Below the pieces are notes generated by a model. That model was not told the origin of the DNA. It saw only the letters and a program-made list of their open reading frames with translations, and ran no database searches. 64,000 nt of DNA from Rhodococcus sp. HNM0569 (GTDB taxonomy: Bacteria > Actinomycetota > Actinomycetes > Mycobacteriales > Mycobacteriaceae): positions 1 through 64,000 of the forward strand of contig NZ_JAASAE010000016.1 of the NCBI RefSeq assembly GCF_012726205.1. The letters are read 5' to 3'. Positions 30,332 to 37,781 of this stretch are shown in pieces (position 1 is the stretch's first letter; every line of letters begins with the position of its first letter). A program made the position numbers and the translations under genes.

Positions 30332-31048
30332 TCACGACTCCTTGAGCACGATTGACTCGACGACATGCGACACCCGCTCGAATGCGTCGGCGGCGTCTTC
30401 GAGTTCGTCGGCGATGTCCTTGAGCTTCATGACCGTGAGCGCGTCGACGTTGCCGTCGAACAGTTCGGCGAGAAAAGACCGGTACATCTGGTCGGCACGG
30501 TTCTCGAGCGCGTTCATCTCGATCCAGTACGGCTCGAGGTTCTTCATCGTCGCCAGGCGCGGCATCGCATCCGACGTGACCTTTGCGCAGTTGTCGAGGA
30601 CGCCGATGACGTCACACAGGTGCGGTGGGATCCGCGGTACGCGGTACAGCGTCGCGAGGTGTGTCGCGGCCTCCATGTGGTCCATGACGTCGTCGAGGCT
30701 CGACCCGAGCAGATAGATGTCCGAGCGGTCGAAAGGCGTCACGAAACTCGAATTGAGCGTGCGGAAGGGCTCGTCGGTGATCCGGTCGCACTCGTGCTCG
30801 AGCTCGACCATACGGGTGGCGATCGCAGCAATGTCCGCTTCGGGATCGAATAGTTCGGCCAGCACCTTCGTCGCCGTGGCCAGGGTGTGGGCGGATGACG
30901 AGAAGAGGTCGTAGAACAGGTCGTTCTTGGGTTTGAATCGGGAGAACGCGAAAGCTCCTTTACGCGTGCGTGTTCGCGGTGCGTGCCGAATGGGCAGAAG
31001 GGTCGGGATGCCGACACGTGAGGGGGCGTGCCGGCATCCCGAGTTCAT
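30332..31048 (-). CDS. DUF47/PhoU-like phosphate transport regulator (start uncertain)
   Basis: The body from K-P-K-N-D-L-F-Y-D-L-F onward is a full PhoU-like helical bundle of about 205 residues with acidic metal-binding stretches (E-L-E-H-E-C-D, N-A-L-E-N-R-A-D). It probably regulates the PiT transporter next door. The start is a problem: an AAAGGAG site at 30957-30963 implies initiation near 30948, yet no in-frame ATG, GTG or TTG is there. The nearest ATG, 31048, overlaps the CotH stop and would read through a strong hairpin. I list 31048 as the formal start. Confidence 0.82.
   Translation of the reverse strand: MNSGCRHAPSRVGIPTLLPIRHAPRTRTRKGAFAFSRFKPKNDLFYDLFSSSAHTLATATKVLAELFDPEADIAAIATRMVELEHECDRITDEPFRTLNSSFVTPFDRSDIYLLGSSLDDVMDHMEAATHLATLYRVPRIPPHLCDVIGVLDNCAKVTSDAMPRLATMKNLEPYWIEMNALENRADQMYRSFLAELFDGNVDALTVMKLKDIADELEDAADAFERVSHVVESIVLKES
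31003..31042 (-). terminator. Strong hairpin just after the CotH gene
   Basis: TCGGGATGCCGACACG (31003-31018) and CGTGCCGGCATCCCGA (31027-31042) form a 16-bp stem with one mismatch and an 8-base loop, beginning three bases after the CotH stop codon. There is no U-run. It probably terminates, attenuates or stabilises the VTC-DUF4956-CotH transcript before the DUF47-PiT pair. Confidence 0.55.
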
Positions 31049-32742
31049 TGGTCGCGGGCCGCGTCGAGCGCGGTGCGACGTTGGTCGATCCACGACTGCA
31101 TCGTGTCGACGCTCGAGCGCAGGTCCTCATCGGTGAGGCCGTCGCTGGTCGGCACGGATTCCGCGATGTCGTCGAGAATCGCGCTCGCCGTACCGCTGCC
31201 GTACATCTGGTCGTAGAGCTTCCAGTACTGCTCGTCGTAGACCTTGCGCAGCTCGTCCGACGCGAGGAAGCGAGTCTTGAGTTCGTTTCCACCAAGAGAA
31301 TGCCCACCGGCACCGCCAGGCATTCCCTGCTGCTGCGCGTCACCGCCGGTCTCGCCGTCGGCGGGCGGCTGCATGCCTTGCGGCATTTCTCCCTGGGGCA
31401 TGTTCCCCTGCGGGCGCATCCCGCCTTGGGGTGGCTGCATACCATTCGCCGGGCGCTGCATGCTGCCCTGCTGACCCGTGTCTTCGCCTGTCTGCGCGGC
31501 ATCGGGAGCCTGGTCCTGGCGGCCGCCGCCCATGCCGCCTCCCATAGCACCGGGACCCATCGAGACGGCCTCGTCGGGCCCCGTGGTGGCGTCGCCCTGC
31601 ATCGCCATGTTGAGATCCCACGAGACGACAGACAGCTTCTCGGTCTCGAGGTCGTACCACAGGTAGTAGTTCTGTCCCGGTCCCGCCATGTCGTCGGCGT
31701 TGACGATCAGGTTCTGCGTGGCAAGGTATTTCGCGAACGACTCGACGTCGACCCAGTCGCCCAGATGCTGTTCGAACTCCTCGTCGCTCGCCGAGTCCAT
31801 CCACTCGAGGAAGTTGACGATCGGCTGCAGGTTGCCGGAATCGGCCGCGTTGATCTGTGTGAACTGCTCCGAGTAGTCGGACTGGTCGCGTCCCACGTAC
31901 TCGAACCGTGACGACGCGTCCGCCTTGTACAGGTAGCCGTCCGAGTCGAACAGTTCGTTCGCGTACGTGTCGTCGGGATGTGCGAGCAAAAGGCGGGTCG
32001 CGGTGGCACCGCCGTTGATCGAGTACACGGCGTACGCATACTGCTGCGTCGGCTGATCCGTCGTGTCGGTGAGCGACAGCGCCATCGCCTCGTTGAGCAC
32101 CGGGCTGCCCGGGCGTACCGAGATCTCCGTCATCCCTTGGTACGCACGGCCGTCCGCATTCTCGTCGAAGCTGAGCAGCAACGGCAGCGACGTCGGGTCG
32201 TCGGCGGAGGCCTGCGAGACCGTGCCCATACCGCCCATGCCTTCACCCATCGCGGCGGGGTCGAACCCTTCCGGCAGCTCCATCCCTTCCGGAGGCTGGA
32301 AGCCTTCGCCGCCAGGTCCGGCGCCGTCGCCGCGCACGCCCATCAACGTCGAGTTGCCCTTGAGTCGCACCGCGACATCGGTGACGACGGTGCCGTCGAT
32401 CGTGACGGTCGCGTTGACCCACTTCTTCTCGCCGGTCGACTGGAACGACGTGATCATGTCGTCGTACTCGGCGTCGGTCATGTCGATCGAGAGCTCGTGG
32501 TCGACGGACGTGTCGAACAGGTCGACCGTGCCGGTGATGTTGTCGGTGATCGGCGACGCGATGACGGTCGCGTCCCCCGTGATGTAAGGCCGGATGGACA
32601 CGCTGCCGAAGACGCCGCCGAGCACGGCCAGGACCGCGGCCAGCGCCACCACGAGCTTCCAGTGCTGTCGTACCGACTTCGGAATACGATGCCGAAAAAG
32701 TGTTCTCGGTTGCGGTGGGCCGCCACCGTGCGGCGCGGTCAT
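31045..32742 (-). CDS. CotH-family atypical kinase, membrane-anchored
   Basis: A 565-residue protein with one N-terminal transmembrane helix (about residues 29-50) and an outer CotH domain. Kinase-like landmarks are V-A-V-R-L-K-G-N-S-T near 125, N-A-D-D-M-A-G-P-G-Q-N-Y-Y-L near 350 and V-V-S-W-D-L-N-M-A near 375. A Met/Gln/Gly/Pro-rich insertion (about 390-475, repeated P-Q-G-x-M) splits the domain before a helical tail. CotH proteins phosphorylate Ser residues on secreted or spore proteins in Bacillus; the target here is unknown. The ATG shares a base with the DUF4956 stop. Confidence 0.88.
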   Translation of the reverse strand: MTAPHGGGPPQPRTLFRHRIPKSVRQHWKLVVALAAVLAVLGGVFGSVSIRPYITGDATVIASPITDNITGTVDLFDTSVDHELSIDMTDAEYDDMITSFQSTGEKKWVNATVTIDGTVVTDVAVRLKGNSTLMGVRGDGAGPGGEGFQPPEGMELPEGFDPAAMGEGMGGMGTVSQASADDPTSLPLLLSFDENADGRAYQGMTEISVRPGSPVLNEAMALSLTDTTDQPTQQYAYAVYSINGGATATRLLLAHPDDTYANELFDSDGYLYKADASSRFEYVGRDQSDYSEQFTQINAADSGNLQPIVNFLEWMDSASDEEFEQHLGDWVDVESFAKYLATQNLIVNADDMAGPGQNYYLWYDLETEKLSVVSWDLNMAMQGDATTGPDEAVSMGPGAMGGGMGGGRQDQAPDAAQTGEDTGQQGSMQRPANGMQPPQGGMRPQGNMPQGEMPQGMQPPADGETGGDAQQQGMPGGAGGHSLGGNELKTRFLASDELRKVYDEQYWKLYDQMYGSGTASAILDDIAESVPTSDGLTDEDLRSSVDTMQSWIDQRRTALDAARDQ

Positions 32743-33419
32743 CAGATGTCCGTCTGGTCGTATCCGGTCAGGACCGTGACACGCTGGCCGGTGTTGATGT
32801 CGCTGAGTGCCGCGATGAGATCGGCCGGTTTCTTGCTCTTCTTCAGTTGCGCCGTGTAGTACAGCTCGTTGAGCGCACCGGAACGGACGGACTCGGTGGA
32901 CACGAGTTCGTAGTCGGTGCAGTAGTCGATCATGATGTCCTCGACGAGATTGGTGTAGCCCGGCTCCGGCGGCACCTGCACCTTCACCACCTGGCGCTGC
33001 ACGTCCAGCTTGAACCAGCTGAACTTGTACATCAGCAGCAGCACGAGGCAGATCACAGCCGTCGCGACGATCGCGAGCAGGTAGAAACGGGTGCCCGTCG
33101 TCATACCGATGGCCATCACGAAGAAGATGAACCCGACATCGCGGGTTTCCTTGACGGCGTTGCGGAATCGGACCACCGACAGCGCACCGACGAGTGCGAA
33201 CGCGCGGGCGATGTTGGAGCCGACCACCAGCATGATGATCGACACGATCATGCCGACCATCACGAGGGTCTGCACGTACGACTGGCTGTACGAGACGTTC
33301 TTGTGCGTGTAGCGGTAGACCCAGCCGATGATCGCCGAGAGGACGAAGGACAGTACGAGCGAGGCCACGATATCGAACGTCGTGAACGTCCCACTGAGGT
33401 CTTGGATGTCGAGGTTCAT
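32742..33419 (-). CDS. DUF4956 three-helix membrane protein
   Basis: A 225-residue protein with three closely spaced helices (residues 18-110) including the signature G-A-L-S-V-V-R-F-R-N-A-V-K-E-T-R-D, then a cytoplasmic alpha-beta domain of about 90 residues. DUF4956 proteins usually neighbour VTC-domain and CotH genes. The small charged helical bundle invites comparison with the membrane part of the eukaryotic VTC polyphosphate complex, but this is inference. ATG 33419 follows a G-rich site and the upstream frame lies inside the VTC gene. Confidence 0.88.
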   Translation of the reverse strand: MNLDIQDLSGTFTTFDIVASLVLSFVLSAIIGWVYRYTHKNVSYSQSYVQTLVMVGMIVSIIMLVVGSNIARAFALVGALSVVRFRNAVKETRDVGFIFFVMAIGMTTGTRFYLLAIVATAVICLVLLLMYKFSWFKLDVQRQVVKVQVPPEPGYTNLVEDIMIDYCTDYELVSTESVRSGALNELYYTAQLKKSKKPADLIAALSDINTGQRVTVLTGYDQTDI

Positions 33420-33469
33420 GAGTTCCTGTATCTGGTTTCGGGGTATCCGGTTGTGGTGGAGCGCCGGGT

Positions 33470-34390
33470 TCAGCCGGCGAGCGACGAGTCGAAGACGCGC
33501 GAGTCGACTCGACCGTCGAAGTCCGCGGGGAGGACGAGTTCGGGAGCGCCTGTGCGTGAGCGCGGTGCGAGGCCGAATGCCTCGACGGACTGGCAGTACT
33601 TCGACACGCGGATCACCGACATGTTCAGGCGCGCCGTCAGATCCGTCGCCCAGTAGGGCACCCGCTCGTTCGCCTTGAGCTCGACGATCGCGAGTTTCGG
33701 CGGGATGATGTAGCGGTTCTCGGCGCCCGAGGCGAAGTGGAAGTCGCGGTCGCGGCCGTGCACCTTGTGGTCGATCGTCATGCGCAATCCCAGGTCCGAA
33801 TCGCGGCCGACGAATGCCTCGCGCAGGTAGCCGGTGGTCACGATCGGGCGCAGGTCGAGGTTGCCCACGAGTGTCGTCACCTCGTTCACGAACCCACGCT
33901 GCGACGCGTCGTGCTCGATCTCTTCCCGGCCGTTGAGCCAACGCTGCGCGAGTCCGTACGGCATTGCGGTGCGGCGCTTCTGTGTCACGCGGTTGACGCG
34001 CTGCTTGATCTCGACCTGGACGGGGGTGTCGTCGGTGCACTCGGCAGGCGGGCCGTACAGCCGCAGCCGTACCTTGCGGCGAAACTTGAGGCCCTCGATC
34101 TTCTCCCAGTAGAAGCGCAGGTCCGCGGTGTCGTAGTACAGCGACGTCACGGGGTAGCCGCCGTGGGGCGAGAACGGATCGCTGTCCATGCGGGCCGTGA
34201 GTTCTTCACGCAGCTCCGGGACACGCAACTCGTCGACCAGGTACTTGATCTCGTACCGGTTGAACGAGTGCAGCTTGCTCGCGGTCTGCTGGTACCCGGT
34301 GGGGCCGACCGGCGCGTCCTCGACCCGGAGGTCGTCGGTTCCCACGCCGTCGCCGGACGCGGACGTGCGGAATCGGTCGAACATCCCCAT
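33470..34390 (-). CDS. VTC-domain (polyphosphate polymerase-type) protein
   Basis: A 306-residue soluble protein with a complete VTC tunnel domain. Basic and acidic tunnel residues are visible in order: R-Y-E-I-K-Y-L, S-L-Y-Y-D-T, K-F-R-R-K-V-R-L-R-L-Y-G, V-E-I-K-Q-R followed by Q-K-R-R, R-M-T-I-D and A-I-V-E-L-K-A-N. In eukaryotic VTC4 the corresponding residues bind triphosphate and polymerise phosphate from ATP. ATG 34390 lies 9 bases after an AGAGG site; 34384 is the next choice. The gene heads a run with DUF4956, CotH, DUF47 and PiT. Confidence 0.9.
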   Translation of the reverse strand: MGMFDRFRTSASGDGVGTDDLRVEDAPVGPTGYQQTASKLHSFNRYEIKYLVDELRVPELREELTARMDSDPFSPHGGYPVTSLYYDTADLRFYWEKIEGLKFRRKVRLRLYGPPAECTDDTPVQVEIKQRVNRVTQKRRTAMPYGLAQRWLNGREEIEHDASQRGFVNEVTTLVGNLDLRPIVTTGYLREAFVGRDSDLGLRMTIDHKVHGRDRDFHFASGAENRYIIPPKLAIVELKANERVPYWATDLTARLNMSVIRVSKYCQSVEAFGLAPRSRTGAPELVLPADFDGRVDSRVFDSSLAG

Positions 34391-34513
34391 ACATACCAGC
34401 CTCTTTCCCACACGCTGTGGCGGTCGAAATCGAACTTCACCAGTACAGCGGGCGGTACTCACGGGAACGTTGGGGAAAGCTGGCAGTTTCCTGGGAAGGC
34501 GTGGGCCGACCTG

Positions 34514-35500
34514 TCACACGCCCGCGAGTTCGGCGTCGGCCCGGCCGTGCTCGGACAGCGGCCGCAGGTGCGTGCACCGGCGGCGCAGCGCGATCAGGTG
34601 CCGTGCGTGTTCGTCGAGCGCCAGGTCCTCGGCCGACACCGGAATCCACGGCGGCACCGGAACCGGCGTGCCGTCGGGCCCGACGGCCGCGCACACCGCG
34701 AGGCAGTGCGTCGTGAGTTCGAGGGCGCCGGTGCACGGATCGCCCGCGCGGACGTGCACCGACACGTGCATGGTCTGTTTCCCGGTGTGGACGAGCCGCG
34801 CCGACACCTCGACGACGTGCCCGATGTGGATCGGCCGGTAGAACCGCACGCCGCCCGCGTACACGCTGGTCGTGGGCGTCCCCGCCCACCCGGTCGCGCA
34901 GGCGTTCGCGGCCTCGTCGATCCATCTCATCGCCGTGCCGCCGTGGACCTTGCCGCCCCAGTTGACGTCGGACGGCGACGCGAGGAAACGCATCGTGCAT
35001 TCGGGTGCCGTGCCCGCCGACGAGTAGATCTGCTCGGCCATCGCCTGTTCGATGTCCTTGCGGAGGCCGATGCGGGTGATCGCGCGGTCCTGCTGGAAGC
35101 GGTCGACCGTGGACTGCGGCGTCCACGCGGGTACCGCCGCGGGTCTTCCGTCGGCCATCGAGATGAACACGACGAGGCACTCGCAACACTGCACGAACTC
35201 GCGGTCGACGGGATCGGCGGCACGCACCTCGCAGTGGATGTGCATGCTGGTCGACCCGGTGTGCACGAGCCGCGTCTCCACCTCGACGAGCTGACCCGAG
35301 TGCACCGGGCGGTGGAAGCGGACGTTGCCGACGTACGCGGTGACGCAGTACGTGCCGCTCCACCCCGTGGCCTGCGCGTACGCGGCCTTGTCGATCCATT
35401 CGAGGATGCGGCCCGAATGGACGGCGTCGTCGCCGAGCGAACCGACGTCGCCGGGGGCGGCGAGAAAGCGGAGCGTGGTGTGGCGCGGTCGTGCGGGCAC
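34514..35500 (-). CDS. Tandem hotdog-domain acyl-CoA thioesterase-like protein
   Basis: A 328-residue protein made of two similar hotdog halves (residues 1-150 and 160-310). Each has a H-S/G-G-x-x-L/M-x-W-I-D-x-A-A motif (H-S-G-R-I-L-E-W-I-D-K-A-A, then H-G-G-T-A-M-R-W-I-D-E-A-A) with the catalytic Asp, and V-R-F-x-R-P-I/V-H. This is the double-hotdog layout of acyl-CoA hydrolases, which release free fatty acids from CoA. GTG 35500 follows a strong AGGAGG site. Monocistronic on the minus strand. Confidence 0.88.
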   Translation of the reverse strand: MPARPRHTTLRFLAAPGDVGSLGDDAVHSGRILEWIDKAAYAQATGWSGTYCVTAYVGNVRFHRPVHSGQLVEVETRLVHTGSTSMHIHCEVRAADPVDREFVQCCECLVVFISMADGRPAAVPAWTPQSTVDRFQQDRAITRIGLRKDIEQAMAEQIYSSAGTAPECTMRFLASPSDVNWGGKVHGGTAMRWIDEAANACATGWAGTPTTSVYAGGVRFYRPIHIGHVVEVSARLVHTGKQTMHVSVHVRAGDPCTGALELTTHCLAVCAAVGPDGTPVPVPPWIPVSAEDLALDEHARHLIALRRRCTHLRPLSEHGRADAELAGV

Positions 35501-35620
35501 GGAACCTCCTGCTGCGGGAACGGGGCGACCACCGTGACGCTAGGCACAGAGCGTTTCCGGTCCGCTACGGCGATGTGAGGAACTGTTCTCCTTCGCGTCG
35601 TCGCGGGCGTGAGGGGCGTC

Positions 35621-36814
35621 TCATGCCCGCGGCTCGTCGTCCCGAGTTTCCGCCTCCACCGCGTCTTCGGCGACCGCAAGCGGGCTGGCCGCCGGGGGGA
35701 GCAGCGGCTCCGGTTCGGGTTCACGCATGTCGCTGACGAGGACGTTGGCCCAGCGTGTGGCCGGGTCGATGTCGAGGAGCATCGACTTCGCGAACAGTGT
35801 GAGCGGGATCGCGAGGATCGCGCCCAGCGGGCCGAGCACCCAGGACCAGAACACCAGCGCGAGGAAGGTCATCGTGACGGTGATCCCGACGGCGTCGCCG
35901 ACGAACTTGGGCTGGATGATCGACTGGATGACGAAGTTGATGACGCTGTAGACGACGATCACCCACACCATCAGCGACGGCCCGCCCTCGAGCAGCGCCA
36001 GCAGCGCGGGCGGGATGACGCCCAGCACGAAGCCGATGTTCGGGATGTAGTTGGTGATGAACGACAGCACCGCCCACGCGAGCGGAAGCGGAACACCCAT
36101 GATCCACAGCGCCGTTCCGTCGAACACCGCGACGATCAACCCGAATGTTGTCGACACCGTCAGGTACCGGCGGGTGCCGAGGGTGAAGGTGGTCAACGCG
36201 AACCGGATGTCGGGGCGGAGCCGGCCGATGATGTCGAGTTTGCGACCGATGTTCATGCCGTCGACCGCCATGAACAGCAGCAGCGCGAGGACGAACAGCA
36301 GATTGGACACGACCGACAGGATTCCGCGCAGTGCCGATTCGAGGAATGCCACCGCGTGCGCGAGGTCTACGTCCCGCAGGAGGTTCTGGATCTGGAAGTC
36401 GTTCACGCCCGCTGCGGCGAGCGACGACCGCACGCCGGAAAGGAGGTCGTCGAAATCCTCGGCGTAGTCGGGAAGCACCGACGCGAGCTGGGCGGTCGTG
36501 ACGACCAGCGCGACGACCAGGGCGAGCAGGAAGGTGTACACGGCGAGGACGGCGGCGAGCATGCCTGCCCACGTCGGCCAGCGCTTGCGAGCGGCCCACT
36601 CCTGGACGGGATGCATCGAGATGGTCAGCATCAACGCGAGGAATGTGGGTGCGACGATGCCCGCGAGGGATCGGATACCCGCGATCGTGACGACGGCCGC
36701 GGCGGCGGTCAGCAGCACGATCGAACCGCGGGGAATGGACCATGCGCGCCTTTCGGCCTGCCCCGACGCGGTCTCGGCGTCGTGTGGCACCGGGGTGTGG
36801 TCGGTGGATTCCAC
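35621..36814 (-). CDS. AI-2E family transporter (PerM-like)
   Basis: A 397-residue membrane protein with about eight helices. Family segments include P-L-P-L-A-W-A-V-L-S-F-I-T-N-Y-I-P-N-I-G near residue 250 and the long amphipathic region after helix 3. Members include the quorum-signal exporter TqsA and sodium/proton carriers, so the substrate is uncertain. I chose GTG 36814 because AGGAG lies 6 bases before it; ATG 36856 would have no ribosome site. It is divergent from the YihY-like gene at 36972. Confidence 0.88.
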   Translation of the reverse strand: MESTDHTPVPHDAETASGQAERRAWSIPRGSIVLLTAAAAVVTIAGIRSLAGIVAPTFLALMLTISMHPVQEWAARKRWPTWAGMLAAVLAVYTFLLALVVALVVTTAQLASVLPDYAEDFDDLLSGVRSSLAAAGVNDFQIQNLLRDVDLAHAVAFLESALRGILSVVSNLLFVLALLLFMAVDGMNIGRKLDIIGRLRPDIRFALTTFTLGTRRYLTVSTTFGLIVAVFDGTALWIMGVPLPLAWAVLSFITNYIPNIGFVLGVIPPALLALLEGGPSLMVWVIVVYSVINFVIQSIIQPKFVGDAVGITVTMTFLALVFWSWVLGPLGAILAIPLTLFAKSMLLDIDPATRWANVLVSDMREPEPEPLLPPAASPLAVAEDAVEAETRDDEPRA

Positions 36815-36971
36815 GGCCGGCTCCTCTCGTCGGGGTGCTGCCACGCCTGCGGCCACGACTCAGCTTCCCCCACGGTGTGTTTCGCCGCACCGGAAATCGA
36901 ATACCGGGAATGCCGTGGTCCGCTCGCGTAACGTGCCCGGCACCAAGCAGGCTCGCGAGAGGACTTCGGAG

Positions 36972-37781
36972 ATGGCGTCGACGTCGGTTCGCCCACCGAG
37001 GTGGCGGGATCCGGCGAGGAAGCTGTTGCTTCGCTCGCGAGCGCATCCGCTCGGCCGCGCCTTCGTGCGCACCGTGCGGACCCTCGCGCGTATCGAACTG
37101 GTCGACCGCGCGACGACCCTTGCGGCGCAGATGTTCACGAGTGTGCTTCCGGTGCTGATGGTCGCCCGCACGATGCTCGATTCCACTCTGCTCGAGTCGA
37201 CCGCTCTCGGCGCCAGCCTCCGGCACCGCTTCGGCATCGACACCACGGTCCTGCCGTTGCCGGACTTGCAGGACGGCACGCAGGCCGCAGCTTTCGGCAT
37301 CGTCGGCGTCCTGATGGTCCTGATCGGCGGCACGTCCTTCGCGCGTGCGCTCGGCCGGATGTACGGCAGGGTGTGGCGGACGACGAGCCCCGGGCTCGCC
37401 CACGCATGGCGTTGGTTCGCGGTGCTGTTCGTCGTCGCGGCGTCGACCGTGCTCATCGGTGCGGCGCAGCTGATCGCCGTTCCGGCGCTGCTGGTGGCGT
37501 GTCAGTGGTGCGTGTGGGCGTCCGCGTGGACGCTGTGTCCCTACCTGCTGGTGTCGGACCGGGTTCCCACCCGCGTCGTGCTGGGCACCGGCGCGCTGAC
37601 CGCGACTCTGCTCAGTGCACTCGACGGCGTGAGCCGGGTCGTGATGCCGAGCGTGATCGCCGAGTCGTCCGCCCACTTCGGGACGCTCGGCCTCGTCTTC
37701 ACCGCGATCGGCTGGTTGTTCGCGGTCGCACTGGTCCTGGTCGTCGCGCCGGTGCTCGTGGAGGCCACGCTCAGGGCGTGA
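36972..37781 (+). CDS. YihY/BrkB-like membrane protein
   Basis: A 269-residue protein with about six hydrophobic helices after a basic N-terminus (P-P-R-W-R-D-P-A-R-K). The arrangement, with D-R-A-T-T-L-A-A-Q-M-F-T-S-V-L-P in the first helix region and F-T-A-I-G-W-L-F-A at the end, fits the YihY/virulence factor BrkB group, whose function is not settled. A GAGAGG site precedes ATG 36972. Its 3' end overlaps the convergent alkyl sulfatase gene by 11 bases. Confidence 0.65.
   Translation: MASTSVRPPRWRDPARKLLLRSRAHPLGRAFVRTVRTLARIELVDRATTLAAQMFTSVLPVLMVARTMLDSTLLESTALGASLRHRFGIDTTVLPLPDLQDGTQAAAFGIVGVLMVLIGGTSFARALGRMYGRVWRTTSPGLAHAWRWFAVLFVVAASTVLIGAAQLIAVPALLVACQWCVWASAWTLCPYLLVSDRVPTRVVLGTGALTATLLSALDGVSRVVMPSVIAESSAHFGTLGLVFTAIGWLFAVALVLVVAPVLVEATLRA

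Noticed and set aside
31049-31093. Still longer DUF47 start at 31093
   Set aside because: It lies inside the CotH coding end and has no ribosome site.
34391-34513. Possible PHO-box-like CTTCACC near the VTC gene start
   Set aside because: Only a single degenerate 7-base unit is present, while PHO boxes need at least two direct repeats.
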